A DNA stretch of 64,000 nucleotides from Psococerastis gibbosa (GCA_963971405.1 OZ020486.1:36913419-36977418); one strand, 5' to 3'. Shown: positions 40,913-51,036, numbered from the stretch's first letter. The notes: generated from the sequence alone by a model not told the origin. Translations and numbers: made by a program.

Positions 40913-41541
40913 ATGAGAATGATGTCCGATAACAGGAGGGGGCGACCCCCTTACACTGTGTGAAGAAGAAGAAGAAGAAGAAGAGAAGGGAAGAAGAAGA
41001 AAGGCTACAAGGTTAGCATATAAGTATAGTATAAAATAAGTGGTAGCCGGAGGCTGACAACGTAGAATAAGAACAATAATGATGCCCGGAGGTAGAAAGC
41101 AAGAGTGGCCTAAAAGTGTCCCAGAAACCCCCTGTGATATGATGTGTTGTGGTTTTATAGGCTACAAGGTTAGCATATAAGTAGTATAAAATAATTGATA
41201 GCCGGAGGCTGACAACGTACAATAAGAACATAAATGATGCCCGGAGGTAAAAAGCAAGAGTGGCCTAAAAGTGTCCTAGAAACCCCCTGTGATATGATGT
41301 GTTGTGGTTTTATAGGCTACAAGGTTAGCATAGAAGTAGTATAAAATAAGTGATAGCCGGAGGCTGACAATGTACAATTAGAACAATAATGATGCCCGGA
41401 GGTAAAAAGCAAGAGTGGCCTAAAAGTGTCCCAGGAACCCCCATGCCCGGAGGTAGAAAGCAAGAGTGGCCTAAAAGTGTCCCAGGAACCCCCTTTTATA
41501 TCTACTTTTGGGGTGCCAATTTTCTATGTAGCATATCCTCT
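40817..41541 (-). repeat. Right terminal inverted repeat of the Polinton
   Basis: Reverse complement of the left TIR, with mirrored GAA repeats, 155-bp units and the 51-bp unit (41443-41493). The outer end is GCATATCCTCTT. It lacks the 145-bp outer segment of the left TIR: GGCACCCCAAAA joins directly to GTAGATATAAAAGGGGG. Confidence 0.9.
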
Positions 41542-42890
41542 TAAGATACAATTGGAAATCAAATTTGTCATAGAATAGAATAAGAGATTTTTAAGAGAAT
41601 TTTGATATCTAGACTGAAATGTAGACTAAAATTAGGAGGGACAGCCCAATGTTTCATTTATTAGTACACGGTGCAATATTGATTTGGGCGCTGTGGGAGC
41701 TAAATGAGAAAATGCATAAGATTTTCATCTTCGGTGTAACAATATTATCTTGATCTCTCAGCAGGCGGTTTCGTTTTTGTGGGTGGTGGATTTTTTGTTG
41801 CCTTTCCAGAGTTATGGTTCAATGCTGAACTTGATGGGTATCATACTGTATGTGTATCATATAATACAACACAATAGATTTATATATATGCCTGTATTAG
41901 CCAAGTCATGCAAATCCAAAAAACCCATAGGGGTTGGTAATACCTTGCTTACAAAAGTAGTAACTACACATACTGTATATATATACGCTTTCATTGACCA
42001 TTACATTACCATGGAAATAAATAGTCAGTCATTAATTTTATCTAAAAAAAATTTATCTAAAAAAAAAACTAATCAAATGTTTAGTACTACATGCAGTACC
42101 TGCAATAGTTATAAGGTACGTAAGTCCGCAGTGCGAACAATATCTTTATTAATTATAAATAAAACCACCATAATTTGTAAAATTAAAGTCTAAAATGGTC
42201 GAGAATCACGGGACGCCAACCATAAAAACAAAAGTATGCAATGCGCTAATAATTATGCCGTATCAGCGGAACAATATGAAATCAGCCGACCCGTAAATGG
42301 AAATACCATTTCAGCTGTGGACTACAATGCTGTGGCTGGAGAAATAACAACAGAGTGTGCTCGAATTGAGTTCCAGTTGAGTAGGTGCGGGTTATTTAAC
42401 AATACCACAAACAGCTGCTGCTGTTGCCCCTATTGTCATGACAGGGGTAGTTATGCGGGATTAGTCGAGATTATGGTCATCTTCGAATTATTATACATGG
42501 ATTTCAAGTGGTCCTACATCAATGAATACTAATTTGGTCTTATTGTATTTATTGTACATCCTGGGTGATGCGAGGTTTTTATTTTATATATTATTTTATA
42601 TTTTATATTCTATATTGACTAAGGCTCTGATAGAGAATATTGACCATTTGTATTTGACTGTAAGAAATTGTTCTCAAATTAATCTGTAACTTGAAATTGC
42701 AGCGATACAAGACTTCTCTTTGAGTACCTACTTAGTACTGGGTAGATATTGAAAAGTGTATATGAAAAAACTGTAATATATTATTTACTTACTTATTTAC
42801 TTTACTTATTCTTGGGGAAAGAAGAGGATATGGACAGGGCCAGGGGTAGGAGTTTTTTTTTAATTACGCCATGGTAGGCGGGGTAGTGGT
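41542..42890. other. Right flank of the Polinton, nothing recognised
   Basis: AT-rich. Two frames (41750-42193, 42236-42532) lack recognisable domains and contain homopolymer-driven Lys runs. I do not call them genes. Confidence 0.35.
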
Positions 42891-43015
42891 GGGTGAAAAT
42901 AGAACTTATTTAGTATCGATTAAAGCTTGGCGTAATTAATTTACTTACAACAGACTTACTAAATTGGGGGGGGGCAGCTACCCCGCCTGCAGCCCCCCTC
43001 TGTATCCGTCCTAGG
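42890..43015 (+). mobile_element. GGATCCAG-type C-rich MITE, partial copy
   Basis: GGCGTAATTAATTTACTTAC, CAGACTTACTAAATTGGGGG and CTCTGTATCCGTCC are the reverse-orientation interior and edge of the family at 27416 and 59383. The GGATCCAG end is not intact. Confidence 0.5.
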
Positions 43016-43202
43016 ACAGTAGAGAAAATCAGCTGGTCTCGGGTCATGGAGAAATTTAAACCCTCCACACTCTCACTCACAATGGGATTTTAAATTGACA
43101 GGGGAAAATTAAGAGGCCTGACCTTAGTCAGTTTCACATGTTGTTCCTGTTATAATAACAAGTCAATGCATAGAGTACTGTATTTTAGCACAGTAAGTTG
43201 AG

Positions 43203-43378
43203 ACATCGAAGGATCGACTTCGATGGCCAGGTGGTAACGTGCTTGCACTTGTGCGAGTCTTTACACGCCATGCAATCGGAGACGTGTCGTACTCATCACG
43301 GGTAATAACCTACAGAGGCGACTGAAGAGGTCAATCGGATACATTCATTAAATTGTTTGCATGCGATTAATCTTCTAA
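43203..43378 (+). repeat. SINE family B, copy 4
   Basis: Contains ATCGACTTCGATGGCCAGGT before GGTAACGTGCTTGCACTTG, the most complete head in the window, then the shared core and an A-rich tail with (TAAA)n. TGGCCAGGTGG fits an A box well; the B box is weaker. Confidence 0.65.
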
Positions 43379-43749
43379 AAAAAAACAAAGAACAAAAAAA
43401 CAAAAAAATTAAATAAATAAATAAATTACTATGCAGTACTGTCACAATGTGACCTAGTTGACAAATTGGTGGTTCGTAGTTTTACACGGAGACAAAACTT
43501 ACGTTTGGAGTTGAAACTGTTGAAACAGACACTGAAACAAACTATGCCTTGGCCTTGCGGCGCGGCGTTCACGCAATTGGTGTAGGTTTTTACAGTTGAT
43601 TTTTCGGGGTTTCGAGAAAAATTACGTTCCTATATTCACTAGATTCACCCGAACCGAAGCCCTAAGGGATGTAATCGTCCCGAGGGGACCACCTATCTCA
43701 TCAAGGCTCCCCACCGACTAGACGACAACGTACAATATTTTGCCCTTTT

Positions 43750-43915
43750 TATTTATTTAAAAAAAATCGCATACAAACAATTCAATGAATTGATCCGAAT
43801 AACCCATTCAGCCACCTATGTAGGTAACATTTGCTTCGAGCTACGACAGATCTCCGTGTAGGGACTTGCACAAGTACGTTACAAGTTACCAAATATGCCA
43901 CCGAACACCATACTA
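43750..43915 (-). repeat. SINE family B, copy 5 (inverted)
   Basis: TCGCATACAAACAATTCAAT to TTGCACAAGTACGTTAC and AATATGCCACCGA, the reverse of the family B core. It lies 0.4 kb from copy 4 in opposite orientation. Confidence 0.5.
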
Positions 43916-44524
43916 GCACAGTTTAAATAAATTAATAGACATCACTAACAGGCTCATTCTGATTCTAAAAATAGTCCCAAATGTCAATTTCACAGAGGTA
44001 GGCCATCCAACTTGAGACTAAACAAGTCAAACAAGACTGTTGACAGTACCGAATCATTAGGGGGATAATTAAGATGTTAAGATTGATCGATTGTTCGAGA
44101 ATCAAGATCGACACAGGTAGCCGAACCAACACTGTTTCCTTTTTTCCGTAATAATTGGGGGAAAGATTTCGAGTGGAACGAAAAAAGTTTTATGAGATTC
44201 GCCGGCTCTTTGTCGGAGAGTTTCGGATTATTACCGTTGGAAATAATTGGCCTAAAACTATTCATTTGCCCGCCTAATTTGGGTGTTTAGGTTAGGATAC
44301 ATTAATGGGTGCATGTGTTGCATTCTCGGTGTATTTTACATAAATTTTCACTATCTAGATTTATATCTAGGCACACGGTTGGGCCCAGCCTAAATATTTT
44401 GAATTAGTACGTCGTATTCCCTTGTCGTCAGGGTCGGATTTGGCTTTTGTGCGGATATAGGCACTGCCCTTGTCGCAGACATTAATAATTATTGTATGTA
44501 TAGTGGGGGGGGGGGGGGGGTATT

Positions 44525-44650
44525 CACTAATCAATCAATCAATCAAAATTTATTTCCAAAATAAAATTTTTACAGTTTTTTGTCACTTCTCTATGGGCTA
44601 GGCCCGTTTTAGGGTGGAAATTTTACAATATTCTAAAATACTAGTATAAT
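44525..44650. repeat. Dispersed repeat with (AATC)n edge, copy 2
   Basis: Four AATC units, then AAAATTTATTTCC and CTATGGGCTAGGCCCGTTTT, as in 27966-28080. A 13-base G run precedes it. Confidence 0.5.
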
Positions 44651-45553
44651 ACAATGAATGCATGCAGTTAAAATACAAAATTTGTGTCAATAAAACCACT
44701 ATTTTTTTTAATGTTTATAATCAAAATAACCTACTCTCTTATCCTTAAGTAAAATGTTAAACATGATTGTTTTTTTGTTGTCAACATAATATTCACAAAA
44801 AAAGTTAAAGTATACGCGCGCGCGGATATAGGCATTTGCCTCAGTTGCCTACTGCTAAATCAGCCACTGCTTGGCGTAGTCTATAATATATGGGTACCTA
44901 GAGGTTAAGTAACTATTGTGTACATATTTATCTTTGGCAGCTTATCCATTGTCGCTTACAGCTTGTGTAGGTAGACAAATGACAATTGACGTCGAGGACA
45001 TCTACCAGTTGAGGAAACAAAGCCAATAACGTTCGTAACAGCATTGGGTGCTTTTGTAGGATAAGAAAAGCCTACGTCGATAACAGGCACGAGAACCCAA
45101 TAATGGTTTAGGCCTGAGGACTGGCATCTCTTGGCCACTACTATATTTGGGATGCTGTGGTCAGAAACATGACCGACAGTAGCGGTTTTCTCAAGCCACT
45201 GAAGGTATTCATAGTCTATGGTTGATTAGGGAGACTCCTCATCAAACTCTACTTTCACCTAGTTTTCCCTACATCAGTTTTCTAACCTAAGTTCGAAATT
45301 CGAACGCTACTGCGCCCTGTTCCCTTTTTCTTGAAAACCCACTATGTACACAAGAGGAGGACCAAGGAACAGGGCATAACTCACTCGCTACCGTCTAGTT
45401 TGGCTATAAACCTACTAATGTTAGAAGAAAAAAAAATAAGGACAATTAGAATTTATCTTATTCACGCGATGATTTTTCTAGTGACTTGATTGAAAAGAAA
45501 AAAATATAATACCGTACTATTTTAAATTAGGAACTTTAAATTCGAAACCGTAC

Positions 45554-45710
45554 CTGAAGTAGAAGATGCAGTGGTGGAGAAATCCTAGGCTTGCGCTTCT
45601 CCCTGCGGCACAGACAGCCTTTGAACCAAGGCATTTTCGAGCACTTCCGCACAAGTTACACCGCACTAAACGCCACTCCCTCCCATGACGCACTCCACAC
45701 CCCCTCGCAC
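45554..45710 (-). other. Candidate exon of a cellular gene
   Basis: On the minus strand a TTTATATTTACAG acceptor precedes a GC-rich segment that ends in CTTCAG followed by GTACGG, a good donor. Within it, ATG at 45634 after GAAA opens 27 codons to the donor in phase 0: MPWFKGCLCRREKRKPRISP and 7 more. The CxC near a basic cluster could be a lipidation-type N-terminus, by guess. The GC content stands out from the flanks. No homology is recognised, so it may be chance. Confidence 0.35.
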
Positions 45711-45826
45711 CTGTAAATATAAAATAAACAAGTGTCAAGAAAGAATTGGAAGTCACTCAAAAAAGATGTAACTCCTTTCCCTCCAAAATTTGTAGTAAAT
45801 AGTTCAGCAGTTTTGACCCCCTCTTC

Positions 45827-46045
45827 TTCTTCTTCTTCTGGCTCTACAGCCCTTGATGAGCTTTAGCCTGCTCGACAATACTCCTCCAGTGAGAAGTCAT
45901 TTCGGAATCTACGGAATCCCAACTCGTGGAGGTCAGTTTCCAACTCATTCTTCCAGCATTTTCAAGGTTGTCCCGCCAGTCGTCTTCCTGTCAGGCTTGC
46001 TTTGTACATCTTCTTCGGCATGCGTTCGTCTGACCCCCTCCTCTA
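45827..46045 (-). pseudogene. LINE 3' end (family L1a, copy 4, best copy)
   Basis: Minus strand gives RMPKKMYKASLTGRRLAGQP, then after a stop KCWKNELETDLHELGFR, and in another frame WRSIVEQAKAHQGL. This is the 'RMP...G.R..GRP.KRW.DDVE.DL..MG...WR.I...AKAH.GL' C-terminus of LINE reverse transcriptases (known pattern). Stops and shifts show it is dead. A (TTC)n stretch on the plus strand may mark the old tail. Confidence 0.7.
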
Positions 46046-46689
46046 CCGCTGAAAAAAGGGATGGAGTTGTCGTAATCCACCAATCCACGACATAATTGTC
46101 CAACACTTTCCCTACATACACATGTTTGTAGAAGGCATGAAAGGCAGTTGGATTTTTATTACATTATTACATATTCCTGCAACACTTGGTGGAAATCGCT
46201 GAAATTAGATAAAGGCTAGCTAGCGGGTGCTGAAATTTTTTGCAACTGAGAGGCTAGTAAATTCTCTTTCATCCAACAAACTGTCACTGCCACCAAAACT
46301 GATTTGTCAGTCATACAGTTACGTTTGAGTGGATAGACAAGCCTTTCTCCTTCAAGACTCGTTTAGAGAGAAAAAAAAACTGAAAGAAGTTGATGTTGAA
46401 TAATGTATAAGACGCAGGATGAGATAGGCAGACAGCAGTCTGTCAACTTGTGGAAAGCAGTGACAACAATTACAGTCAATTATGCGAACGTGTGGCCTTG
46501 AAATTGAACGTGTAACTGCATAATGTCATTGTCCTTGGGGTCAAAGTTGATTTACTCATTCGTGCGAAAATTTACTTATCCCGGGTAAAATGAGAAACTT
46601 TTGTTTGTGGTGACGTCAAGTGGGTAGCGTAGGGTTCATGCACCTATCTTAATCCTCTGGACTCGTATCTGTACTTGGTTAAGTCATGC

Positions 46690-46830
46690 TTCCGCCTGTC
46701 CATTATCGCTTGTAGCGGGTGTAGGTTAACATCGTCGAGGACGTATAGCAGTTTGCCAGTAGCCAAAAATTCATATGGCAACAATCCATGGGGTCGTTGG
46801 CATTCGACAAGGGTCGTAGGTCTAGGGAAG
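46690..46830 (+). repeat. Dispersed repeat (ACATCG...CAGTTTGCCA family), copy
   Basis: TCCATTATCGCTTGTAGCGG, GTTAACATCGTCGAGGACGT, CAGTTTGCCAGTAGCC, AAAAATTCATATGGCAAC and GGGTCGTTGGCATTCG. It is the longest member of the family seen at 27837 and 44947. Confidence 0.5.
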
Positions 46831-47150
46831 TAGGGATTAGGTTTAGCCCCATAAAAATGGTTGCCAACGGACAATGGTTACCGTTTACCCATTAGTTCAG
46901 CAGTTAGCTTTGTTAATTGGTTGCCAATGGTTACCATTCTTGTCTCTTATTGGTTATCGAAATTTGGTATTTTGACACATAACAAATGCATGTGTCCAGC
47001 TTGAAACAGAACGAAATTCCATAACAGCTCACGTAAAATAATATGTATCTAATATCTACTTATTTAACAAATGATTAGTTGCACTTACATTGCCTGCTGT
47101 GTGAACAGTCATTAACAGTTAGGGCGGAGCCCATTGTCAGGGGAAGGGGG

Positions 47151-47187
47151 CGACGTTTCGGGAGTGGGTGGTACTCCCATCATCAGG
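47151..47187 (-). ncRNA. Hammerhead-ribozyme-like motif
   Basis: Minus strand reads CTGATGA (47186-47180), one extra T, a perfect 6-bp stem GGGAGT/ACTCCC around a 7-base loop, GAAAC (47159-47155) and GTC (47154-47152). Outside, CAGG (minus strand, near 47191-47195) can pair with CCTG (near 47137-47141) to extend helix I with internal loops. CUGAUGA, GAAA and a GUC cleavage triplet are the hammerhead core. Type-I hammerheads with minimal helix III are known in Penelope-like retroelements. The extra T before stem II is a departure. No catalytic claim without a test. Confidence 0.55.
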
Positions 47188-47601
47188 CTAAGTCCTGAGA
47201 AGGACTGACGATTAAATAACTTACTATAGCATTGCAGACCAGACGGACCTATTATAGAGGTCTACCTCACCTACATATATCGTATAATGGTACGATGACG
47301 CCTCGATATCCCCAAATTATAGGCTACTAACGAAAACCGAGCCTAAACAATACAAGGCAGTCCTGCCATTGTTCCCAAAACGAAATAGCCTTACCTTGAA
47401 TCTTCCTATTAACCAATTGGTTCAAGTAAAATTCATGCAGAACCTACTGATTGTTATATTGTACACTGTTGAATTGTGTAAATTTGTACATAACCAAAGG
47501 CGGCATTTGGGGTCTTTCAGAGGGGCAGTTGACTCCCACCCCACAAAATCCGGCCGTTTGACATTGAATTACCCTGGGTCCTACCATAATCATGGACGGT
47601 T

Positions 47602-47912
47602 ACAGGGAGGACGGGTAGGTGGGGGAGCTGCCCCCCCCCCCAAATTTGGTAAATGTATTGTAAATTAATTTATTACGCTCTAATTTATTCGATCCTACAT
47701 ATGTTTTTCCTATTTTGACCCACAACTACCCCCCCCCCCCCAAATGGGCTGGATCCGTCCCTGAGGGAGGGGGTAGCTGCCCCCCCCCCAAATTTGGTAA
47801 ATCTATTGTACATTAATTTATTAGGCTCTGATTTAATCAATACTGCATAACCTGTTTTGACCCACAAACCCCCCCCCCCCCCGCTCTCCCAAAAATGGGC
47901 TGGATGCGTAAC
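47602..47912 (-). mobile_element. Two GGATCCAG-type C-rich MITE units in tandem
   Basis: Units at about 47602-47765 and 47766-47912. Each has AGCTGCCCCCCCCC, AAATTTGGTAAAT, a TTAATTTATTA(C/G)GCTCT block, a GTTTTGACCCACAA-type block, a second C-run and an edge GGGCTGGAT(C/G)CGT. The first edge is GGGCTGGATCCGTCCCTGAG. A head-to-tail pair could come from insertion of one copy at the end of another or from unequal exchange. Confidence 0.65.
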
Positions 47913-48039
47913 TGCTAATAATAGGTTGGTACATACATATATATTTTTTAATTTAATACTTAAGTTATGACGATTTGGTCTGTTCAATTAGCAGAGTACG
48001 TAGTACTACGAGTCATTTTTTTCGTTTTGGTACAGCCGC

Positions 48040-48390
48040 AGGGATTTTTAAAAAATAGTACTTTTGACGTTTTTGGGGTTTTAGGGGGACAGAGCCCCTA
48101 AAAACAAGTTTGCTTAAAACAGAAAATAAAATCCCGAGACATAATTATTGTGAACCTACATGTCAAATGTCACCAAAATACATCGAGTAGTTTGCTCATA
48201 AATCCACAGACAGACCGACAAACCCGCTTTTTCTGGATTTCACTACGTGTAAATCCGTTTAAATATCGAAAACGAACATTTTTACCATCACAAAGCGTTC
48301 CTTATACCATTGAATATATAACACTATATGTTATGTTACGTGTTATATATTCAATGCTTATACTATTTAAATAGGAAAGCAATAAATGAA
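48040..48390 (+). repeat. Member of the 54406-55200 repeat family carrying an ultra-short insertion
   Basis: Shares GAACCTACATGTCAAATGTC, TAGTTTGCTCATAAATCCAC and TACGTGTAAATCCGTTTAAA with 54406-55200. The 49-bp palindrome at 48308-48356 interrupts it. It ends near AATAGGAAAGCAATAAATG. Confidence 0.65.
48308..48356. mobile_element. Ultra-short palindromic insertion, 49 bp, 7-bp duplication
   Basis: Termini CATTGAATATATAACAC and GTGTTATATATTCAATG with a short AT-rich centre. The direct repeat CTTATAC lies at 48301-48307 and 48357-48363. The related repeat at 56881 reads (minus strand) TTCCTTATACTACG with CTTATAC only once, which is the empty site. Confidence 0.88.
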
Positions 48391-49069
48391 TCTTAATCAC
48401 TCAAAATAATATCAAGAGTCAATATCTCGAAACAAAAATTATTGACCTCGAACTCAGTTGATACTGAACCTCTGAAATGTAGTACCACTAAAGATGTCGA
48501 CAGCAGACATTGACGAAACGTTTGAAGGTACAGTATAAGTAATAACTCCAATTATTCGAGTCAATCGGGCCTGGCCCCCATTATAACATATATTCGGATA
48601 ATGTTAGTTTCCCCAAAAATGATTTTAAAAAAAGGCCTTATTTTCGGTACTTTCTGAATTCTTTATTTATTAAGTGAGATGGAACACAGTACTGTGCATA
48701 AACGAAAGGTTTACAGAACATGAAAATAAGCTATTTGACTGTTTTCGCCCATTTTTTTGGCAGTCAAGTCACTCATCCGCCAATCTTTTGGGGAATGACA
48801 ATGATTGCCCCCCTCCCCCTTACCCCCGCTCGGATTCTACTGTATCATGATCTGACTCCAGGCGTGAAAATCTAATGATTTATTTCTTAAATTTATATTA
48901 ATTTCAAAATTTTAGACAGCCAAAAGAGCAGCTAGAAAAAAGGAAATTATTCAGTGCCAAGTACAATATCGTATTTTCATAATAATAGTCCCACTCCCCA
49001 AGCCTTCCAATGCAATGTGAGACGACTACTGCACTGTACTGGGTCTGCGCACAATCCCGATACCTGAAC

Positions 49070-49093
49070 CATTGAATATATGTATATTCAATG
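49070..49093. mobile_element. Ultra-short palindromic insertion, 24 bp, 7-bp duplication
   Basis: CATTGAATATAT followed by GTATATTCAATG, almost pure terminal repeat. CCTGAAC lies at 49063-49069 and 49094-49100. It is the smallest of the three and lacks the AACAC/GTGTT inner part. Confidence 0.8.
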
Positions 49094-49499
49094 CCTGAAC
49101 CTTCTCAAAACCAAGGTTTGCCCGACGGGCTGAAAGTGAAAACAAACAAGCCGGCGACCATTGCATTAGAATTTGAATGTTATCACATAAATCCGATAGG
49201 ACCCCCACATGGGAGCACTAGAATGGTTCCCATTAGATTATCTGTAGTCGATTATTGGAACACCGTATTGGTTCGTTAAAATTATCTTCTGTTGTGTAGC
49301 TCCTTGTATTGTGAGCTTGTACCTATCTAGAGAACTGTACATAAAATGTCAAAGATAAACTTTAAGTTTCTCTTTAAAAACTTTACTGTTATGGGGTATA
49401 ATATTAAATTTATGGGTAACTACCCAACGAATATAACTCAATTAACGACACAAGGGTACCCACTGTACGAGTATGTACCTGTGAATACCTAAATATTGA

Positions 49500-49688
49500 C
49501 GTTTTGTTCTATACTAAGCCAACCTAGCGGAGTTATGGCTATAAAGCCCTCTCTTACACTCGACTAGAAAAGCCCGGGACCGCCTGCTTTACATGCTCTC
49601 CGAAGCATGACCAGAAAATGTAGCAAGTATGGGACTCGAACCAACAACCTTTCGGGTGAAAGTAGGAGTCTGCACCACTATGTTCTGA
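49500..49688 (-). repeat. SINE family A copy (inverted, nearly full)
   Basis: TACTAAGCCAACCTAGCGGA, then GGCTATAAAGCCCTCTCTTA and GGACTCGAACCAACAACC on the plus strand, the reverse of the family A body and B box. The (TTTA) tail is reduced. Confidence 0.75.
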
Positions 49689-49979
49689 CATATTGTAGTA
49701 AATTAAAATATCTGGCCATAAGGCATTGCAATCGCAGTAACAAGAAAGGTTAAAGTCTACTAGATGGCAGAGGGCCTTTTAGATATCCTGCAGGCATGAC
49801 CCTCAGCTCTCAAGGTACTACAATGGTTGCAACCCAAACAAATTCCAAACGATCCTTTTGTGTTGCTAATAAAACCCGAGTTTCTCCGTTGTTAACTTGC
49901 AGGCAGTCCAGCCCATTATTGAAAATAAAATTCCATTCTTTGCGGTGAATAGTAGGCCAAAGGGAAATAGATGGAATCA

Positions 49980-50450
49980 TCAATCTATCATAGTAGTCTT
50001 CTCCTGGAGTTGCTATCTATCGATTGGTTTGCAGCGAATGTTTCAATCTACTTCTGCACTCTTGTCTATCTTGTGTTACATCCTCAGTTCTTCATGACAT
50101 CATCTAGGTACTCCTTTACTCCTTACTCCGTTATCCTTTTGAATTTGGTGCCTTTGGCCATACGTCCACACCCTCAATGATGTTCTTGATGAGTCCTTCA
50201 TGTCTGAGAATATGCATCTATTTGTTCCTTCTTATTGAAATGGCGCCAATAATAGATCTCATTTCGTTTATTCTAAGGAGCACGTCTTCGCTGGTTATAC
50301 GGTCTCGCCTTGGTGTTTTCAAGATTCTTCTATAGCACCATCTCAAAGGCTTCCAGCGTTATGTTTGCTCTGTTCATAAATGCACCATGTTTCACTTCCG
50401 TACAAGAACTCACTCCACACTGGAGTTTTGAGAAGTATTTCTCTTAGTAG
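49980..50450 (-). pseudogene. LINE reverse-transcriptase C-terminus
   Basis: Minus strand gives FLYGSETWCIYEQSKHNAGS and, after a frame change, RRILKTPRRDRITSEDVLLR followed by INEMRSIIGAISIRRNK, a stop, and HILRHEGLIKNIIEG. This is the '(Y)GSETW...RRIL....RDR(I/V)(T/S)...VL..I......I..R...W.GHI.RH' segment typical of the end of LINE polymerases. Dead by frameshift and stop. Confidence 0.75.
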
Positions 50451-50823
50451 GTTGATGTTATTAGATTCAAATATTGTCGACTTCCCTGTTAAAATCTAGT
50501 CTGGCTTAGTGTATCCGGCTGGATATTTCCTGTATCATTTTGCTGCCAAGATCTTAGCAGTACAAATTATTGTCATGAACCACATCAAAATTGTCTTAGT
50601 TAGGTTCCCACCGAATGTTGGTTTTTCTAAGGTACGTGGAATCCCTGAATTAGAGAAAGGAAGGAAAAATGTAGGGAAACGTGATTCGAACCGATTTATG
50701 TAAGATCCTCCAGAATAAATGTTTGTATACATTTTGATAAATATTATATGACCGTCCCTGAGACAGATTATTTAAGGTTTGGAGCTCCTTCCACAGCGAG
50801 CCCTCACTTTCCATTTTTTTTAG

Positions 50824-50969
50824 CTTACAAATCGAAGAAGTTGGCCAAATCTCTGGTGGCTATGAAACCAGCAGCAAAAGGTTCACCTACCAACAATCCT
50901 AAGATTCCTATGCCAAAGAAAGCTTCCACCAGGTCAGCTGCAAAGAAGTCAGCACCGAAAAAGAAGTAA
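50824..50969 (+). other. Candidate 3'-terminal exon, Lys-rich tail
   Basis: A CCATTTTTTTTAG acceptor (AG at 50822-50823) leads into a frame encoding YKSKKLAKSLVAMKPAAKGS, then about 28 residues ending SAAKKSAPKKK and TAA. AATAAA follows at 51031, about 60 bases on. A polypyrimidine acceptor, a basic Ala/Lys/Pro tail and a poly(A) signal together look like a real last exon. The tail resembles linker-histone or ribosomal-protein tails in composition only. Upstream exons are not in the nearby 1 kb that I can see. Confidence 0.45.
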
Positions 50970-51030
50970 GCGGCCGTCTAACATCAAATACGTGTACATT
51001 GTAATATCGCACTATTATACTGTTATCTAA

Positions 51031-51036
51031 AATAAA
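51031..51036 (+). terminator. Polyadenylation signal for the candidate exon
   Basis: AATAAA 62 bases after the TAA, within TCTAAAATAAAGTTTACTTT. Consistent with the Lys-rich exon being a real transcript end. Confidence 0.5.

Larger units (their letters stand above)
28901..41541. mobile_element. Polinton/Maverick element, about 12.6 kb
   Basis: Two long terminal inverted repeats bracket an integrase with chromodomain, a protein-primed family B polymerase, a packaging ATPase, an adenain-like protease, capsid genes and several unassigned ORFs. That set is diagnostic of Polintons (known for the class). The outermost shared bases are AAGAGGA(C/T)ATGC. I find no 6-bp target duplication: GTGTTA on the left against TAAGAT on the right. 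All frames except the polymerase N-terminus are open, implying recent arrival. The 6-bp duplication expected for the class may be lost to end erosion or recombination. Confidence 0.95.

Noticed and set aside
28895..41548. A 6-bp target duplication for the Polinton
   Set aside because: GTGTTA and TAAGAT do not match for any choice of the end within a few bases, so I do not claim one.
41750..42193. 147-codon open frame in the right flank
   Set aside because: No recognisable domain, contains Lys runs from A tracts, and lies outside the Polinton end.
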